Assembly: GCF_004193775.1 (NCBI RefSeq)
Contig: NC_041019.1
Location: 53,667,928-53,731,927, forward strand
DNA length: 64,000 bases
Reading direction: 5' to 3'
From: Glycine soja
Lineage: Eukaryota > Streptophyta > Magnoliopsida > Fabales > Fabaceae
The position numbers and the translations under genes were made by a program. This document shows, piece by piece, positions 39,513-52,739 of the stretch. Each line of letters starts with the position of its first letter. The stretch's first letter is position 1. The notes below the pieces were generated by a model. It ran no database searches. It was not told the DNA's origin and saw only the letters and a program-made list of their open reading frames with translations.

Positions 39513-41597
39513 ATTAGAAGTTGGTTCGATGTATATGGCTGTGTGGATTGTATTGTATCTGGATTTCAATGTGAATTGAATGGTTTGTATATTATATTGA
39601 TGCGCGTGCAACTTGTTTACAGTATTAGGTATATAAGTTTGGTAAATCTATATAAAATAATAAATGAATTATATTTATATTATCTAATAATTTTTTTTAT
39701 AATCAGGAAAGAGATAGAAATAAAAAAAATAAGATGAATCATATGATGATGAAAAATAATGTTTTAGAAAAAATATTATAAAAAAGTATTGTACGAATAA
39801 GATGTTTTTTAAAATATTATTTTCTTCAGCTTTTTAAATTACCAAATGAATGATAATATGTACAATTTACTAAGAAGCTATACATCATTACGAAATATTT
39901 TTAGAAATTATACTTATACATAAATTATACATCAAAAAATTTATAGAACAGAGAGATATAATTAAAAAGAAAAAGAAAGTATGTGTAACTATTATAAAAA
40001 CTATTGTATGAGTTTACTAACGCATTAAATTCATTACCAGATTTGTATTTAATGGTTATAATTAAAAGGTGAAAATATAAAAGAAATATTTTTATAGTTG
40101 GTTATAATTAACAGGTGGATATGTTTGCTGGAGAGGGAGGATATGACTTCAGGCAATTTAAATTTGGAGTTGTCAAATTAAATAAAAAAGCTAAATTATA
40201 ATTTTAGTTTTCTTATAATTTTACATCCATGATTGTGATTTTCATATTTATAAACTGAGATATTTAGTCTTTTTATTTTTAAAAACTGGTCCAATTTTGA
40301 TTTTGATATGGTTGATGCTGATGTGATGCTTTTATAATTGTTAGATTTTGTTTAGTATTTCAAAAAAAAAAAATAAAGGATATGTAGATATAGTAAAAAA
40401 AATTCTCCTTTTTTCTTTTTTGTTATTCAAACTAATATTCAATAAAATTAATAAAAAGAAATAAATCTTTCGAAAAAATAAAAGAAAGAAAATACTCGTA
40501 TGTTATATTGCTTGAGATATTGCCTACTAATAAATGCTGATGATTGTTCATAGGATTTGAAATAGTATAAGTGCATAATAATACATTTTTTCTATAAAAA
40601 AAGGTAAAATAAGTTCCACTAGTAACTTTTGAATAAAATATGAATACATTATATTGTAAATACGTGATACATGGTATAAAAAAAATGCAAAAATCACTCG
40701 ACCATTACCCAACTCTTGAAGAATTGTGGCCACATGCCTACATGTTCCTTTCAGCGCAGTCAGCTATAGAATTTGGAGAAAAGCTTTGCAAAGTCTTTTT
40801 CAATTCTCTTGTAACCTTCCCATGTTTCGATATTGTCGTTGCCTTTCTTCCTTAGGTTAGGTAGCCATAGGACAACAATTCCTGAAGTGCAACAATATCT
40901 TTGCCCACCCAAATGTGCAGATCAGATGCATTACTTTCACCAATGTGTTTGATAATAATCAACCCCTCCTTACATTTACGAGACAATCAATACAAGAGCA
41001 ATGGCTAATTCCCTTATTGATAAACATTCTCAAACAAGTTCTTAGGATTAGTTTACCAATAGAGGGACCTAATTTTAGTCAATAAGGACACGAACTTGAT
41101 TTATTTAAGTTAGGTTATATCTTTCCACAAAAAAGTAATTTGTTATTTACATCTAGTAATTAAACCTAATAGATAATTACAGATCTATTGTTGGGTACCC
41201 GAATAATAGTATAATAATATCTCATAACTAAAGTTATAGTTAAGAAATGTAGGAATTGACACAATATCTAAATGCAAAAAATTCTCAAGTGGTAAGAGAA
41301 AAAATCAAGAATAAGACTCTGAGAAATATTTCTATTAAATGGAAGAGAAAGTTCAATAGCTCTCCAAAAGCTATCAAGTCACATGAAGGATTAGTTATTC
41401 TAACTTTACCAATTGTGCATAGGACAAAAAATTAATTGGGTCTATGTATTTAAGGGATGGTAATTTCTGCTTTTTGCGGGGGAAATGTTTTCCACTTATT
41501 TTTTCGTTATCCTTTAACTTGCCTTTATTGATGCTCAATTCTTTGAGAAATTTAGCATATATAACGAGATATGTAAGTGTTTAATAGCATCTAAGTG
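39513..41597. other. Intergenic DNA
   Basis: Very AT-rich to 40700, then mixed. No exon or element end supported. The 71-codon frame at 40640-40855 has no recognisable family. Confidence 0.5.
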
Positions 41598-42150
41598 CAT
41601 TACAAGAAATTTACTAATTAGCATAGAGCTTTTCCTTACTAATACAGTTTGCAACGACTTTGTGAGCGATTAGAGAGAGAATTCTACGTTGCTAAATTCA
41701 GGTTGTTAATTAGCAAGGGAATATTTCCCTCGTCATTTTCTCACTAATTAATCTCATGACTTTCCTTGCGATTCTTGCGGAAAAATCGTCACAAAATAGA
41801 TGATCCAAAATGAATAATCCTCTTGCTAATTTGCAATGACTCTTCCTCACTAATCCATTGCAATGTTGTAACAAATCTCTTGCTTTTCCCTCGCAAATTG
41901 CTTCACCACAGAACCATCATTATCCTCTAATTGTTCTTTATAATATATTCCTCGCAATTGCCTTAATATTCCCTCACAATTCTACCTTTGTGAATCAAAC
42001 ACCATTCCCTCGTTATTCCTTGCAACTATTCCTACACAAGTTCCTCCCTATTCCTTCGCAAATTTTCCGTCACTTTTCCTTTGCCAGTTACTCGCAAGTC
42101 CATTTGATTGCTATCATTGCCTAATTTCCCTCACTAGTCTCTTTATATTC
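41598..42150 (+). mobile_element. CACTA-like terminus with subterminal repeats
   Basis: The segment opens with CATTACAAGAAATTTACTAATTAGCA, close to the CACTACAAGAAA ends of plant CACTA elements but with one base changed. About 500 bases follow in which CCCTCGCAATT, TCCCTCAC, CCTTGCGATT and CACTAATT words recur more than a dozen times. Dense subterminal repeats next to the end are a CACTA feature, where transposase binds. No matching right end was found by eye. The 88-codon frame inside is a by-product of the repeats. Confidence 0.5.
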
Positions 42151-42218
42151 CTTCGCGAATTCAATTTTATGTTTTTTCTTTTCCAAAATTATTATTTACC
42201 TTTGTATTCAAAATAATA

Positions 42219-42220
<2 letters not shown>

Positions 42221-42252
<32 letters not shown>
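42221..42252. repeat. (TA)n microsatellite
   Basis: About 16 TA units. Confidence 0.9.
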
Positions 42253-42255
<3 letters not shown>

Positions 42256-45200
42256 TGATTAATACAACAAAAAATGAATTATATAATAATAAAAATGAAT
42301 TATATAATTCAGGATAACTTAAATTATATATTTCAAAATGATTCAGAATAACATGATTCAAAGTAACTAAAAATTAGAAAAATCCTTTAAATAATATCAA
42401 CAAATCAAACTCTCTTACTCATAACTGAGTTCTTTCGAGATAACTAAATAATAAAACATTTTTATCAAAGTGCATAACAAATAAAATACAACAAGAAATA
42501 CTAGTCAACATGTTTCATTTATTGTTGAGTCTTACAACATAAATAAAAAGAAAATTTTAATCATCAAACTAAAGTGTATTATCATTATCATTTATTTTTG
42601 TTTGATGATACTGTTGGATTCATGAAGGCAGATAATATCTCTTTTTGAAAGAACTCCATCTATGCTTGCATTTGTGAGATAGAAATAAGAGCTTGACTAG
42701 CCAATCTGAAGGATATTTACCTTGACTTGCAAAAATTCTGAAGGATCTCCATTCACCCTTCTAGATTGAGCAAATCCTTTAGGGAATGAGAGTTTGATTA
42801 CCAAGGCTTTCAATTAATTCTCCTTGGTGTCATTAGGTCGATCAACTCCTTGTTACGGAAGTTTCATTTGTTTCTTCATTAGGCGCCTTCCAGTTATCAA
42901 GTTGATGACATTAACATTCTACCATATATGGGTTCACAACTGGTTAATTAAGATATATAGGGTGTTCACTTGATACTTCAACCTACTCATAAAGGATGCT
43001 AGCTGACCCATCTGTGTTTCCAAGTTGAGGTTTGCCTTAGTTTTTTGCTGAAATTATTGTGAGATAGAAATAAGAGCTTTAACCAAATATATGCTCCAGA
43101 GAGATACCTATGTTGGGATTTACTTGTAGTAATGACCTAGTCGATATTGTTTGGAAGTTCAAAAGTTAGATGATCATACTCTGTATTTAAAGTAGTTCGC
43201 CCTGGGGAGGGGATAGTCAGAAAATTCTTCAATTACATGCATTTGATTGCTCCTTAGATTCTTTTTGATATTCGAAGACTAAGTCAACTATAAACTTTTA
43301 GGGTTAAACTTAATTTAACTTGGTCTAAAGGTTTTGATAAATATTTATATGAAAAATATTCACTAAAAATGACATATACTTAGGGAAATAATATAATGGA
43401 TGGAGACATTAGACATTTTTGTTACTAATGATTTTATTTAACTAAATTTAAATTGTTAGTATAAAACATTATGAATTTAAACTAAAGATATGATGCACTG
43501 TATTAATAATAATATGCATTAATAGTATATATTAATAATTAATACATTATGGTATCAATATATATAATTTTATATAGTATTTATGTTAATAATTTATTTT
43601 TATTAAAAATTAAGATATTTAATCTGTAAAAAATGCTATATTTATTCATATAAACATTATAAAGTTTATCCGTTAACATATAACATTTGTTAGTGATATG
43701 TCCAATCAAACTATTCTGTATCAAGTTGTAGAAAGTAAAATTGCTTTATCTAAAGGTAGCCAAACAAAACACACAAATCCGGAAGGCTTTTTATGACAGT
43801 CTACTGTGACCTCAATGGGTTGTCAAAATAAATCGCTAACATGCTAATAGCTTACCCGTGTGATACGTTACCGACAATGTGATTTGAACATTGTAAACGA
43901 CGACAACCACATATATTTTGTTGCTAAGTTAGTAAATTAATTGCAAAAGTGAATAATTTGCTATTGCATTTGCTTCTACGTCTTTTCAAAAGGGTTCTGA
44001 TTAATTGACCGCTTGTGTTACCGAACGGTGCGGCTTTTCTAATGTAATCTTACTCTTATATTATGGGTTGCATTAGTACTATAGTCTATGTAACAAGTTT
44101 TATAAAATAAGGTCCATCATTAGTGATTTAATGATTTTTATCTGGTTTTTCTCAAGGTCAATTTTGTGATTTATTTGGATAGGACACTCTACCAGTTCAC
44201 TGTTTTTTCAGTCTAGGCGATTGACCTGATTCGGTTTTGAGAATATTTCTATGTAGGAAAAATGTTGAATGTCCAATTGTCCATTTTAAATTTGAAGTGA
44301 ATATATAGGTATGATAAAAATAGAGATTAAAAAAATAAAATGAGAAATATGACAAATAATATTATAAAAAGAGATAGACATAAAAATAGGAAAAAAAGAG
44401 ATGAACAAAGTAAATTTATGAATATAATTTTATTAATTTATATTATATACTTGACTCTTTGATAGAGAGTAAGAAGGCAGATCGAATTTTGAAATTTAAA
44501 TTAAAAAATTAAAGAATAGTTTAATACTTTTTTCATTTTTTTTTCAATCAAATAAGAAATATATTATATTATTTGTATTCTTTTTTAAACAGGACATTAA
44601 CGTCTTTTGTGAGATATATTTTGTTTCTAATTATATTTAAGGTTTCGTAATTAAACTATCAATATGAATCCTACCAAAAAAAACTATTGATATTTATATT
44701 TATTATATTTTGTAATTTTAAATATTTTAAAAAATATTTAGTTTTATTTCACTAGATTACTTGTTATATTTGTTATCTTTTCTCATTTAATCTTTTTCTT
44801 CTCTCTTAAAAATATATACACTTGAAAATCTGCATAAAATATTATTATTACATTATTTATTTAACATTACATTTTACTTTAAAAATCAATGATGATTATA
44901 TAAATGATTACAGAGATAGTTTAAAAATTGAATAGAATACTTCACATTAAAGTAAATATTGTTCACATAAAAAATATTAATATTTCTTTTCATTTAAATA
45001 GTAAAGCTATATCAAAACTGCCATGTCAATATATCAAAACAAACTAGCCTAGTCGCTGAGAGGCTTTGAGTCTCATGTCGAGGAACTTAGTTCATCTTAA
45101 GTTACTATAAAACAAAATATTATATAGTAAGTATTCATTATATGCTGCTATTCTAGTCAAGTAATTACGGACTTTCAAAAGTATCCATTTGTTGCCCACG

Positions 45201-46623
45201 ACATCTTAGCCCTTGCCTGAGAGTACGTTCTACCATTGTCAAGCAATTTTGAACAACAACGAGAAAGCTTACTTCAGTCAATATGAACCAGAATTTGGTT
45301 AAAGTTATCAATACTATATCTCAAACACGTCATATCCTATTTACTATTGCAACATTTTAATTTATTTTCACGCTTATAGTTTCATAATACATTGCCACTC
45401 TTATTGGCTTTGTGATATATAATGTTTTTTTTGAAGTTCACCGCTTGATCATAAATAATAATTGAAGCATCCTTTTCTTCATCTCCACAACTTTTTGTTA
45501 TCCAAAACATTTAAATTGAACAAAAACAAAGAAAATAATTAAATTCATATTTTTGTATATTTTAAAATATTTAAATTACATTAATTTTGATCTATATGAA
45601 TGAGACAACAAATGATTATATAATCTATGTGAAAAAACTTTCAATCCAACAATAAGTTTTAAGAAAATATAATTCAGTTGAAAGTTATAGAATGATATAA
45701 TAGTTAGTAAAAATTATACCGTATAATTTGATTCCTTTATATATAGTTTATTAATTCAATAGATTAAATGCTAATAAGCTTAAGATATTTTTTTTAAAAC
45801 AATTGATAATGGAAATAGTTTTGCTCAATTTTAAAAACAAAAACTTAATTTGGCTTAATACGGCAATGAAACAACAAATTAAAAGCGAATAATTGCTAAA
45901 AAAAACAAATGTTTATTATCAAGTAGCAAAAAGAGAGAGTATGCATTTTAAGAAGAAAAGTTTATTTAACGTGAACTTAATTTCTCAAGACTTCTTTCTA
46001 TATATAAACGACAGAAGAAAAGAAGTTGGAAGAAAAAGAAAGGAAAGGTGTGGATTTAATGGATCGATTTTGATTGATATCAAGATCACAAAATGTATGG
46101 TTGGGTTAACTGGCTAGATAATGAGTGCATGACAAGTTGCGAATGTCGGGTTACCTTTATTACTTGGAGGAGTGTTCCATTATTCTTGTGTTTCCATCCT
46201 CATCCAAACATGCTCAAGCTTCCATCGTACATGACAAACATTGGGGGGCCAAATTTTCCAATCCAGCAGAAAAAAAGTGGTTTGGACTTAACAAACATCA
46301 CTCATTGTCAAATGGATTCGTTTAGCAAAAAACTTCTCTAGCACTGGCAGCGACCTCTTCCACTTCAACTCAGATTCTCATGTATGTGACATTACTCCTT
46401 CAAGGGACACCGCCCCAAAAAGAAAACACCCTTTTCTGCTTGTCATATATTAGAGTTTAACGGAATGTGTTGAGAGTTTAAAACAGTTTTATACGATGAA
46501 TTAATTAAAAATCATTATTATTATAACTTTTTTAAGATAATTATTATAAAAATTAATAAACTTAACACTTGTGACAACAATCTGAATTAGTCTCACACCA
46601 TCATTGCATCATCTATTTTCTCT
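42253..46623. other. Intergenic DNA, perhaps the interior of a decayed CACTA element at 42.5-43.3 kb
   Basis: Between 42500 and 43300 the composition is more balanced. The - strand gives short peptide scraps such as SQALISISQMQA, MEFFQKEILSAF and NLETQMGQLASF separated by stops, like the coiled-coil tail of a transposon or gag-type protein. The words AGCTCTTATTTCTATCTCAC occur twice there (reverse strand). No intact frame is present. The rest is AT-rich with nothing recognised. Confidence 0.35.
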
Positions 46624-46631
46624 ATATATTA
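46624..46631 (+). promoter_or_regulatory. TATA box of AAA-2
   Basis: TATATATT, 91 bases before the chosen ATG, followed by a short CACAACA-repeat leader. Confidence 0.55.
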
Positions 46632-46714
46632 TGCATCCCTAGCCAAATAAAATAACACCAACACAACACAACACAACACACGCACAACAATAGTGTCAGT
46701 AGTGTTTGTGTGGG

Positions 46715-48217
46715 ATGGGGGAACTATGGACACAAATGGGCTCATTGATGGCCACAATCATGTTTGTGTATGCCATGGTTGAGCGTTTCTTCCCGGCGGC
46801 GCTTCGCGACACTCTTCAAATCCACACTCAGAAAGTGGTGAACCTCTTGTACCCTTATGTCCAAATCACCTTCCCTGAGTTCTCAGGGGAGAGACTCAAG
46901 CGTAGCGAAGCCTACACTGCCATCCAAACCTACCTTAGTGAGAATTCTTCACAACTAGCCAAAAGACTGAAAGCTGAAGTAGTGAAAGATAGCCAGAACC
47001 CTTTGGTGCTTAGCATGGATGACGACGAAGAGGTCACCGATGAGTTCCAAGGAGTGAAGCTTTGGTGGGCTGCTAGCAAAACTGCCTCTAACCCTCATGC
47101 ATATTCCTTCTCTTATTATTCTCCCCCTGATGGAAAGAGATACTTCAAGCTCACTTTCCACAAAAAGCATAGGGATCTCATCACCATTTCTTACATCAAA
47201 CATGTTTTGGAAGAGGGGAAGGAAATTGCCCTGAGAAACAGGCAGAGGAAGTTGTACACCAACAATCCAAGTAGTGGTTGGTATGGCTACAAACAGTCAA
47301 AATGGAGCCACATCGTGTTCGAGCACCCTGCCACGTTCGAGACTCTTGCAATGGATCATAGGAAGAAGGAAGAGATCATCAATGACCTTGTCAAGTTCAG
47401 GAATGGGAAGGATTACTATGCAAAGATTGGAAAGGCTTGGAAGCGTGGCTACTTACTCTATGGTCCTCCTGGGACCGGTAAGTCTACTATGATAGCTGCA
47501 ATGGCTAATTTCATGAACTATGATGTCTATGATCTTGAGCTGACTGCAGTGAAGGACAACACTGAGTTGAGGAAGTTGTTGATTGAGACTTCTAGTAAGG
47601 CTATTATAGTTGTGGAAGACATTGATTGCTCGCTCGATCTCACTGGCCAGAGGAACATGAGAAGGGAAAGGGGTGAGGAAGAGGAACCAAAAGATCCTAG
47701 TAAAAAAGATGAAGAGGAGGGTAACAAGAATAGTAAGGTAACTCTATCAGGGTTGTTGAATTTCATTGATGGCATTTGGTCAGCATGTGGGGGAGAGAGG
47801 ATTATTATTTTCACAACAAACTTTGTGGACAAGCTTGATCCTGCTCTTATTAGGACAGGTAGGATGGACAAACACATTGAATTGTCCTATTGCCGCTTTG
47901 AGGCATTCAAGGTTCTTGCCAAGAACTACTTGGATGTTGATTCGCACAATTTGTTCGCTAGAATTGCGAATTTGTTGGAAGTGACTAATGTGACTCCTGC
48001 TGATGTTGCTGAGAATCTCATGCCTAAGTGTGTGAATGAAGATGTTGAAGCTTGCTTGCTGAATTTGATTCAATCTCTTGAGAGAAAGGTGACAGAAGAA
48101 GAAGAGGAAGAAGCAGGGTTGAATGAAGAAAAGGACAAGGAGGAACCTACTCAGCAGGAGAACAAAAATAATGGGCACAGTGTGGAAGATGTGAAGGAAA
48201 ATGGATTCATGCTTTGA
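46715..48217 (+). CDS. AAA-2: membrane-anchored AAA ATPase (OM66/ASD, BCS1-like), 500 aa, intronless
   Basis: Starts at the ATG at 46715 (MGELWTQMGSLMATIM); the open frame begins three codons earlier but without an ATG. The organisation is as in AAA-1: N-terminal membrane segment (about 8-25), plant N-domain (SGERLKRSEAYTAIQTYL), Walker A GPPGTGKS at 250-257, IIVVEDIDCSLDL with E301 and D302, FTTNFVDKLDPALIRTGRMD, and an acidic tail with a Glu run (about residues 465-475). Large blocks around the ATPase core are nearly identical to AAA-1, while the middle (residues 110-200) and the tail differ. So the two are tandem paralogues 7.5 kb apart on one strand. The role is inferred as for AAA-1: ATP-driven remodelling at an organelle membrane, often stress-linked. 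Confidence 0.92.
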   Translation: MGELWTQMGSLMATIMFVYAMVERFFPAALRDTLQIHTQKVVNLLYPYVQITFPEFSGERLKRSEAYTAIQTYLSENSSQLAKRLKAEVVKDSQNPLVLSMDDDEEVTDEFQGVKLWWAASKTASNPHAYSFSYYSPPDGKRYFKLTFHKKHRDLITISYIKHVLEEGKEIALRNRQRKLYTNNPSSGWYGYKQSKWSHIVFEHPATFETLAMDHRKKEEIINDLVKFRNGKDYYAKIGKAWKRGYLLYGPPGTGKSTMIAAMANFMNYDVYDLELTAVKDNTELRKLLIETSSKAIIVVEDIDCSLDLTGQRNMRRERGEEEEPKDPSKKDEEEGNKNSKVTLSGLLNFIDGIWSACGGERIIIFTTNFVDKLDPALIRTGRMDKHIELSYCRFEAFKVLAKNYLDVDSHNLFARIANLLEVTNVTPADVAENLMPKCVNEDVEACLLNLIQSLERKVTEEEEEEAGLNEEKDKEEPTQQENKNNGHSVEDVKENGFML

Positions 48218-50113
48218 GTGGGAAATGGAAATACTCTTGATTGAGATTGTTACACTTTCTGGTTAAGACATCTATTCTGCTACATTATTATTTTGTCCAC
48301 TGTATCTTTTCAGCTGAATTGATAGCAATCATCTCCTGTTGTTCAATTTGTGGTTGAAACATCTATTCAGCTATATTATTGTGTTGTTCTTTAAGGGGTC
48401 AATTAGATCTATCATTCTCATTCACACGTTCTTATCATTCCATTTTCAATTTCGGGTATTTTGAAACAGCATAATACCTGGTGCATGGTAGAATTACGCC
48501 TAGAAGAAAGAATCATATGTACCCGTTATGGTTCATTATAGAGTTAGAAATTTATTTACTATACACCAAAATCAATTATCTCAACATTCTTACTTTTCGT
48601 TTTAATGGTTGAATTCAAGTTACTCGTGCTGCTAATCCCTCATAATTTTCCTAGCAATTATTGTGCACCGAATAAAAGCTTCAATACGTAATCAAAATAA
48701 GTACTAACTAATAAATCATCAATTTCTTCAAAAAAATAAAAATAAAAAACTCTCAAGTATTGAATATCTATTTTTAATTTAGTTCCTTAAGTTAATATAT
48801 TTTATTAACATTTAAGGACTAAATTAAAAAGTTTTTTCAATACTTTGAAGGATTATTTAGTGTGATTTTGAATATTTTAGAGATTATATATAGAGAGAAA
48901 TAAAAGCCATGGGTTAGCTTTTTTTATAAGGTTAGGTGAATTTATTAAATTAAGACTTAAATATGTTTTAATTTTTTTTATAAATTAATGAATTTTATTT
49001 TAGGTTCTTAATAAAATATTTATTTGTGTTGAGTTCCTAAGAAAATAAAATTTTATTTTTGGTCTTTGTTATTTTGTTTTACTTCTTTTATTATATCTAT
49101 TTTTTTTTCATTTTTATACATAAAATATGTAAATAATTTATTATTAGTCCGTATTAGATATTTTTTAAAGAAATTAATACAAAACAAACAAAATGTATAT
49201 TTTTTTAAAAAAATTATTTAATTGTGGATAAACTTAATTTATATAAAAAGTTAACAAATATATAGATTAATGATTGAAATTAACCACATGGATTAAAATC
49301 ACAAATTTTTTTAAAGTGAATAACAAAATATTTCGATAAAAATAAGAGGACCTAAAATTACAAATATTTTAAAAATAAAGAACAAAATGTTTCATTTTTA
49401 TTTTACCAAAAATGGAAAAGACTAAAATCATTAATTTAAAAAAATAAGGAGACAAAATTTATATTTTAATCATTAATATATTACCAGTATATATTTGTTT
49501 CATATGAATAAATTCGAACATGAAATATCCCCTTTTCTCAGTAATTTAAAGATCATACTTATATATTATAGCACTCTATGTATGACAAACAACATTGATA
49601 ACGGTTAATTGGAAATTTAGAGACTCGATTATCTTTGAGACATAAATTTGATTGAATGTAAATGTTAGTATATATAGCACATTAGTGAGGTAAAGGTGTT
49701 CTGAGAAAAACAGTTCCTGCAGTGAGTTGAGACTTGAAAACCATCTGGTAACCTTAGTGTGAACGGTTTGATTGTTCTATAACAGTAAAAATAAAATGGC
49801 AAGTGACAAACATGATCAGTTTAGTCCCATGTCTAAAATCCAAGCACTTGATTTCTCATATTACTAGTTTGCTACTACTAAATCACTAAAATATATCCTT
49901 TCTTTATGTTAAACCTCATATTCCTGATTTTCATTAAATTACAAAATTAAACAAGTATTATAATCCATATATACGAAGCATATCACGAGAGCAAAGTTAA
50001 CATAAAAACAATTTCACCAAGTTTTCTAATAATTCACCCGAATAAACAACTAGAAAAGCTTTATTGAATGCCGACATCATCTAATTTCAACTAGAAGTTT
50101 CACTTTCAGGAGT
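48218..50113. other. Intergenic DNA between AAA-2 and RLK-B
   Basis: The AAA-2 3' end lies within the first 200 bases. From 48900 to 49460 the DNA is AT-rich with words such as AAAATTT and TTTTATTTTAGGT recurring, a decayed repeat. From about 49870 to 50113 it is nearly identical to 55455-55696 behind RLK-C, so the RLK-B/C homology includes the 3' flank. Confidence 0.55.
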
Positions 50114-52689
50114 TCACAAATTTAAATAATGCCTGAGTTCTTGACTCATGAGCTGCTGCAATGAAATCTCACGCAAAGGAATGTTTAATGGTGTAAGCTG
50201 AGTAAGAAAACATTGAGAGACCGATTTCATTGTTGGGCGAGAGCAAGGATTGGCATTTAAGCACGCAAATGCAACTATGGCAACACGAACTATTTCCATT
50301 AAAACTGACATTGTTGGCTGTGGGAGGCGTTGGTCCAATATTTCACATAATGTGATGCCATTCTCAGTAGATGCTGATTGAAGTGATGAGAGTATTTCCT
50401 TAGGATGCGATCCCACCAAAGTTTCGAGTGCCACCACTCCAAAGCTGTACACATCACACCTTTCACTCACAACCATACTATATGCAAGCTCTACATTTAT
50501 AGCATTAACAGGAACAGATTCAAAGATCAGAAGGAAGATAATTGAAAAATAACAACATTAAAATCTGCAATTTTTATAAACTCAGTATAAGAAACAAGTC
50601 CATCTGCCTGTTATTAAATGTATTGATTAGTCATTATGTGCATCAAATCATGAACAAGAGAACACAGGTAAAAAGAGAAAGGAACCAAAAATAAGGATAT
50701 GAACAATTTACCTGGGGCTATGTACCCAATGGTTCCAGCAACTATAGTTGGATGGGATGAATCGAAGCTAAGGAATCGGGCTGTGCCAAAGTCTGAAATA
50801 CTGGGCTCCCAGTCTGAGTTAAGCAAGACATTGCTGGCTGATATGTCTCTATGCACAATTGGAGGAGTGAAGTCATGATGAAGATAGGACAGAGCATGTG
50901 CAGTTCCTTTCACAATGTTAACCCTCTTTTTCCAATCCAATTCCATGGCTTCCACATCATCAAACAACACTGAAAACAAGCTGCCTCTCTCCATGTACTC
51001 ATATATCAAAAACATGGTTCTTCTGTGCAAGCAGAATCCATGGAGCTTCACAACATGTCGATGCTTTATTTCTGTTAATACTTTGACCTCATTTTTGAAA
51101 CTCTCATCAAAAGCTGGCACCTCTGCTTCAAATCCGTGGAGTTTTTTCACGGCAACAATCTTGCTACTTGGTAATTGTGCCCTATAAACGCTCCCATAGG
51201 CACCTGTTCCAATACAATATCTCATGTCAAAGTCTTGGGTTGCTGTAATGATGTCGTCATAGGCTATGCTTCCATCATAATTCCATATACAGAACAAGTC
51301 CCCATTCTTAGTGGCTGCAATTGTCTTTGCATGTTTGTTCTTAGTTGCAATGCGAATATGCCTTAGCCGCACGAGTAGTAGGAAGGCCATGATTAGAAAA
51401 ATGAGGATAGGGAGAACTATGACCAGCTGCTTGAGCCTTACTTTGTTGTCTTTGACAGAACAACGCTTGAATTGATATTCATCTATGTGATATAAATCGT
51501 CGCTACATACACCCTTGTTCCCTATTAGCCGACTCTCACTTAAACCATATGGAATGGGACCATTCAAATTATTGAATGAAAGGTTCAGGTCATAGACATT
51601 TTCCATAGATAGAGGAACCGTTCCGGTAAGATTATTGTAGCTTAGATCCAGAGTATTTAAGAAATATCCAAGCTCTAGAGGAATTTTTCCACTAATTGAG
51701 TTGTTTCTGAGGTAAATAGTAGTTAGCGGTGCTAATTGGTTTCCTACTGACAAGGGTTTTAAGGAACCAAAAAGTAGATTATGGGAAATGTTAAGTAATT
51801 TTAAACTTGGGAAATTTGTCTGTGGCACGGGCAAGGTCCCACTGATTTTGTTGGCTGATAGATCTAACCAAGTAAGACTTTTAGAGAAAACCAAATTCTG
51901 AATGGAGCCTTGAATGTTGTTATTAGAAAGGATTAGGCTCTCTAATTGGGAAAGATTTGTCAGTGGAGGAGGTATCTCACCATTAAGTGAATTATAGGAC
52001 AAATCTAAACAAATAAGATTTTTTAGAAACAACTCACCAGGAATGGGGCCTTGAAATTTGTTGTTAGAAAGGTGAAGAATCTTTAATTGGGTAAGATTTG
52101 CCAATGCAGGAGGTATCTTACCATCAAGTGAATTATAGGACAAATCTAACCAAGTTAGATTTCTTAGAAATAACAACTCACGAGGAATGGAGCCTTGAAA
52201 TTTGTTGTTAGAAAGGATTAGTCTCTCTAATTGGGTAAGATTTGCCAATGAAGGAGGTATTTCACCATGAAGAGAATTATAGGACAAACGGAGATGAGTG
52301 AGTTTAGGGAGATTACCAATATCAGGTGGTATAGTCCCTTGTAGTCCACAGCCTGAGACCTCAAGCCATTCTAAATTCTTGAAAACAGAGAGGTTTAGTG
52401 TTGCTAATCGAATCCCCGGTGTACCCAATGGACATCTGATGCCAGTTATACTTCCAGCGACGTTGCAATCTATACCATACCATGAACAGATATTGTGTGA
52501 ATCTAACTGTGATAGATTCCACCATCCACTGTTGAGTATAGCATTTGCTTCCGATGGAGGCAGCAATGGTGCAGGTGCAGGAGCAGGAGCAGGGGTGGCT
52601 CCTAACTCCAATACAATCCCCATAATAATAACCATACCGTAAATAACAAGAAAGGTGGTTCCATAAAAATTGAAAACAAAAAGCTGCAT
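50114..52689 (-). CDS. RLK-B: MIK2-like LRR receptor kinase, 784 aa
   Basis: Exons 50712-52689 and 50114-50490 with a 221-bp phase-1 intron at the same place as in RLK-A. The N-terminus differs from A and C: a longer hydrophobic leader (about 10-29) and a short Ala-Pro repeat ([10 protein letters not shown], 32-41). Then come an LRR cap with CSWYGIDC, about 12-13 LRRs including three double units, a TM helix (about 422-441) and a full kinase: GTGAYGSV, Lys 515, HRD Asp 615, DFG Asp 633, IAPE. It is the shortest of the three, and two of its double units have lost a codon or more ([19 protein letters not shown]). Exon 2 differs from A and C at LPQPT, IVRVAI and LTPLNI. No stop or frameshift, so probably functional. 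Upstream DNA carries W-box cores. Confidence 0.9.
51859..52284 (-). repeat. Double-LRR unit array in RLK-B, 3 units
   Basis: Units of 48, 47 and 47 residues. The first two are of the NNKFQG type and the third of the NNIQG type. Confidence 0.9.
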
Positions 52690-52739
52690 TGTTTTCTGCA
52701 GAAGAAAATATTTAAATTCGGCTATGAGCTAACTAGTTA

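Noticed and set aside
42500..43300. A transposase or gag gene
   Set aside because: Only scattered peptide scraps with stops; none of them carries a diagnostic motif.
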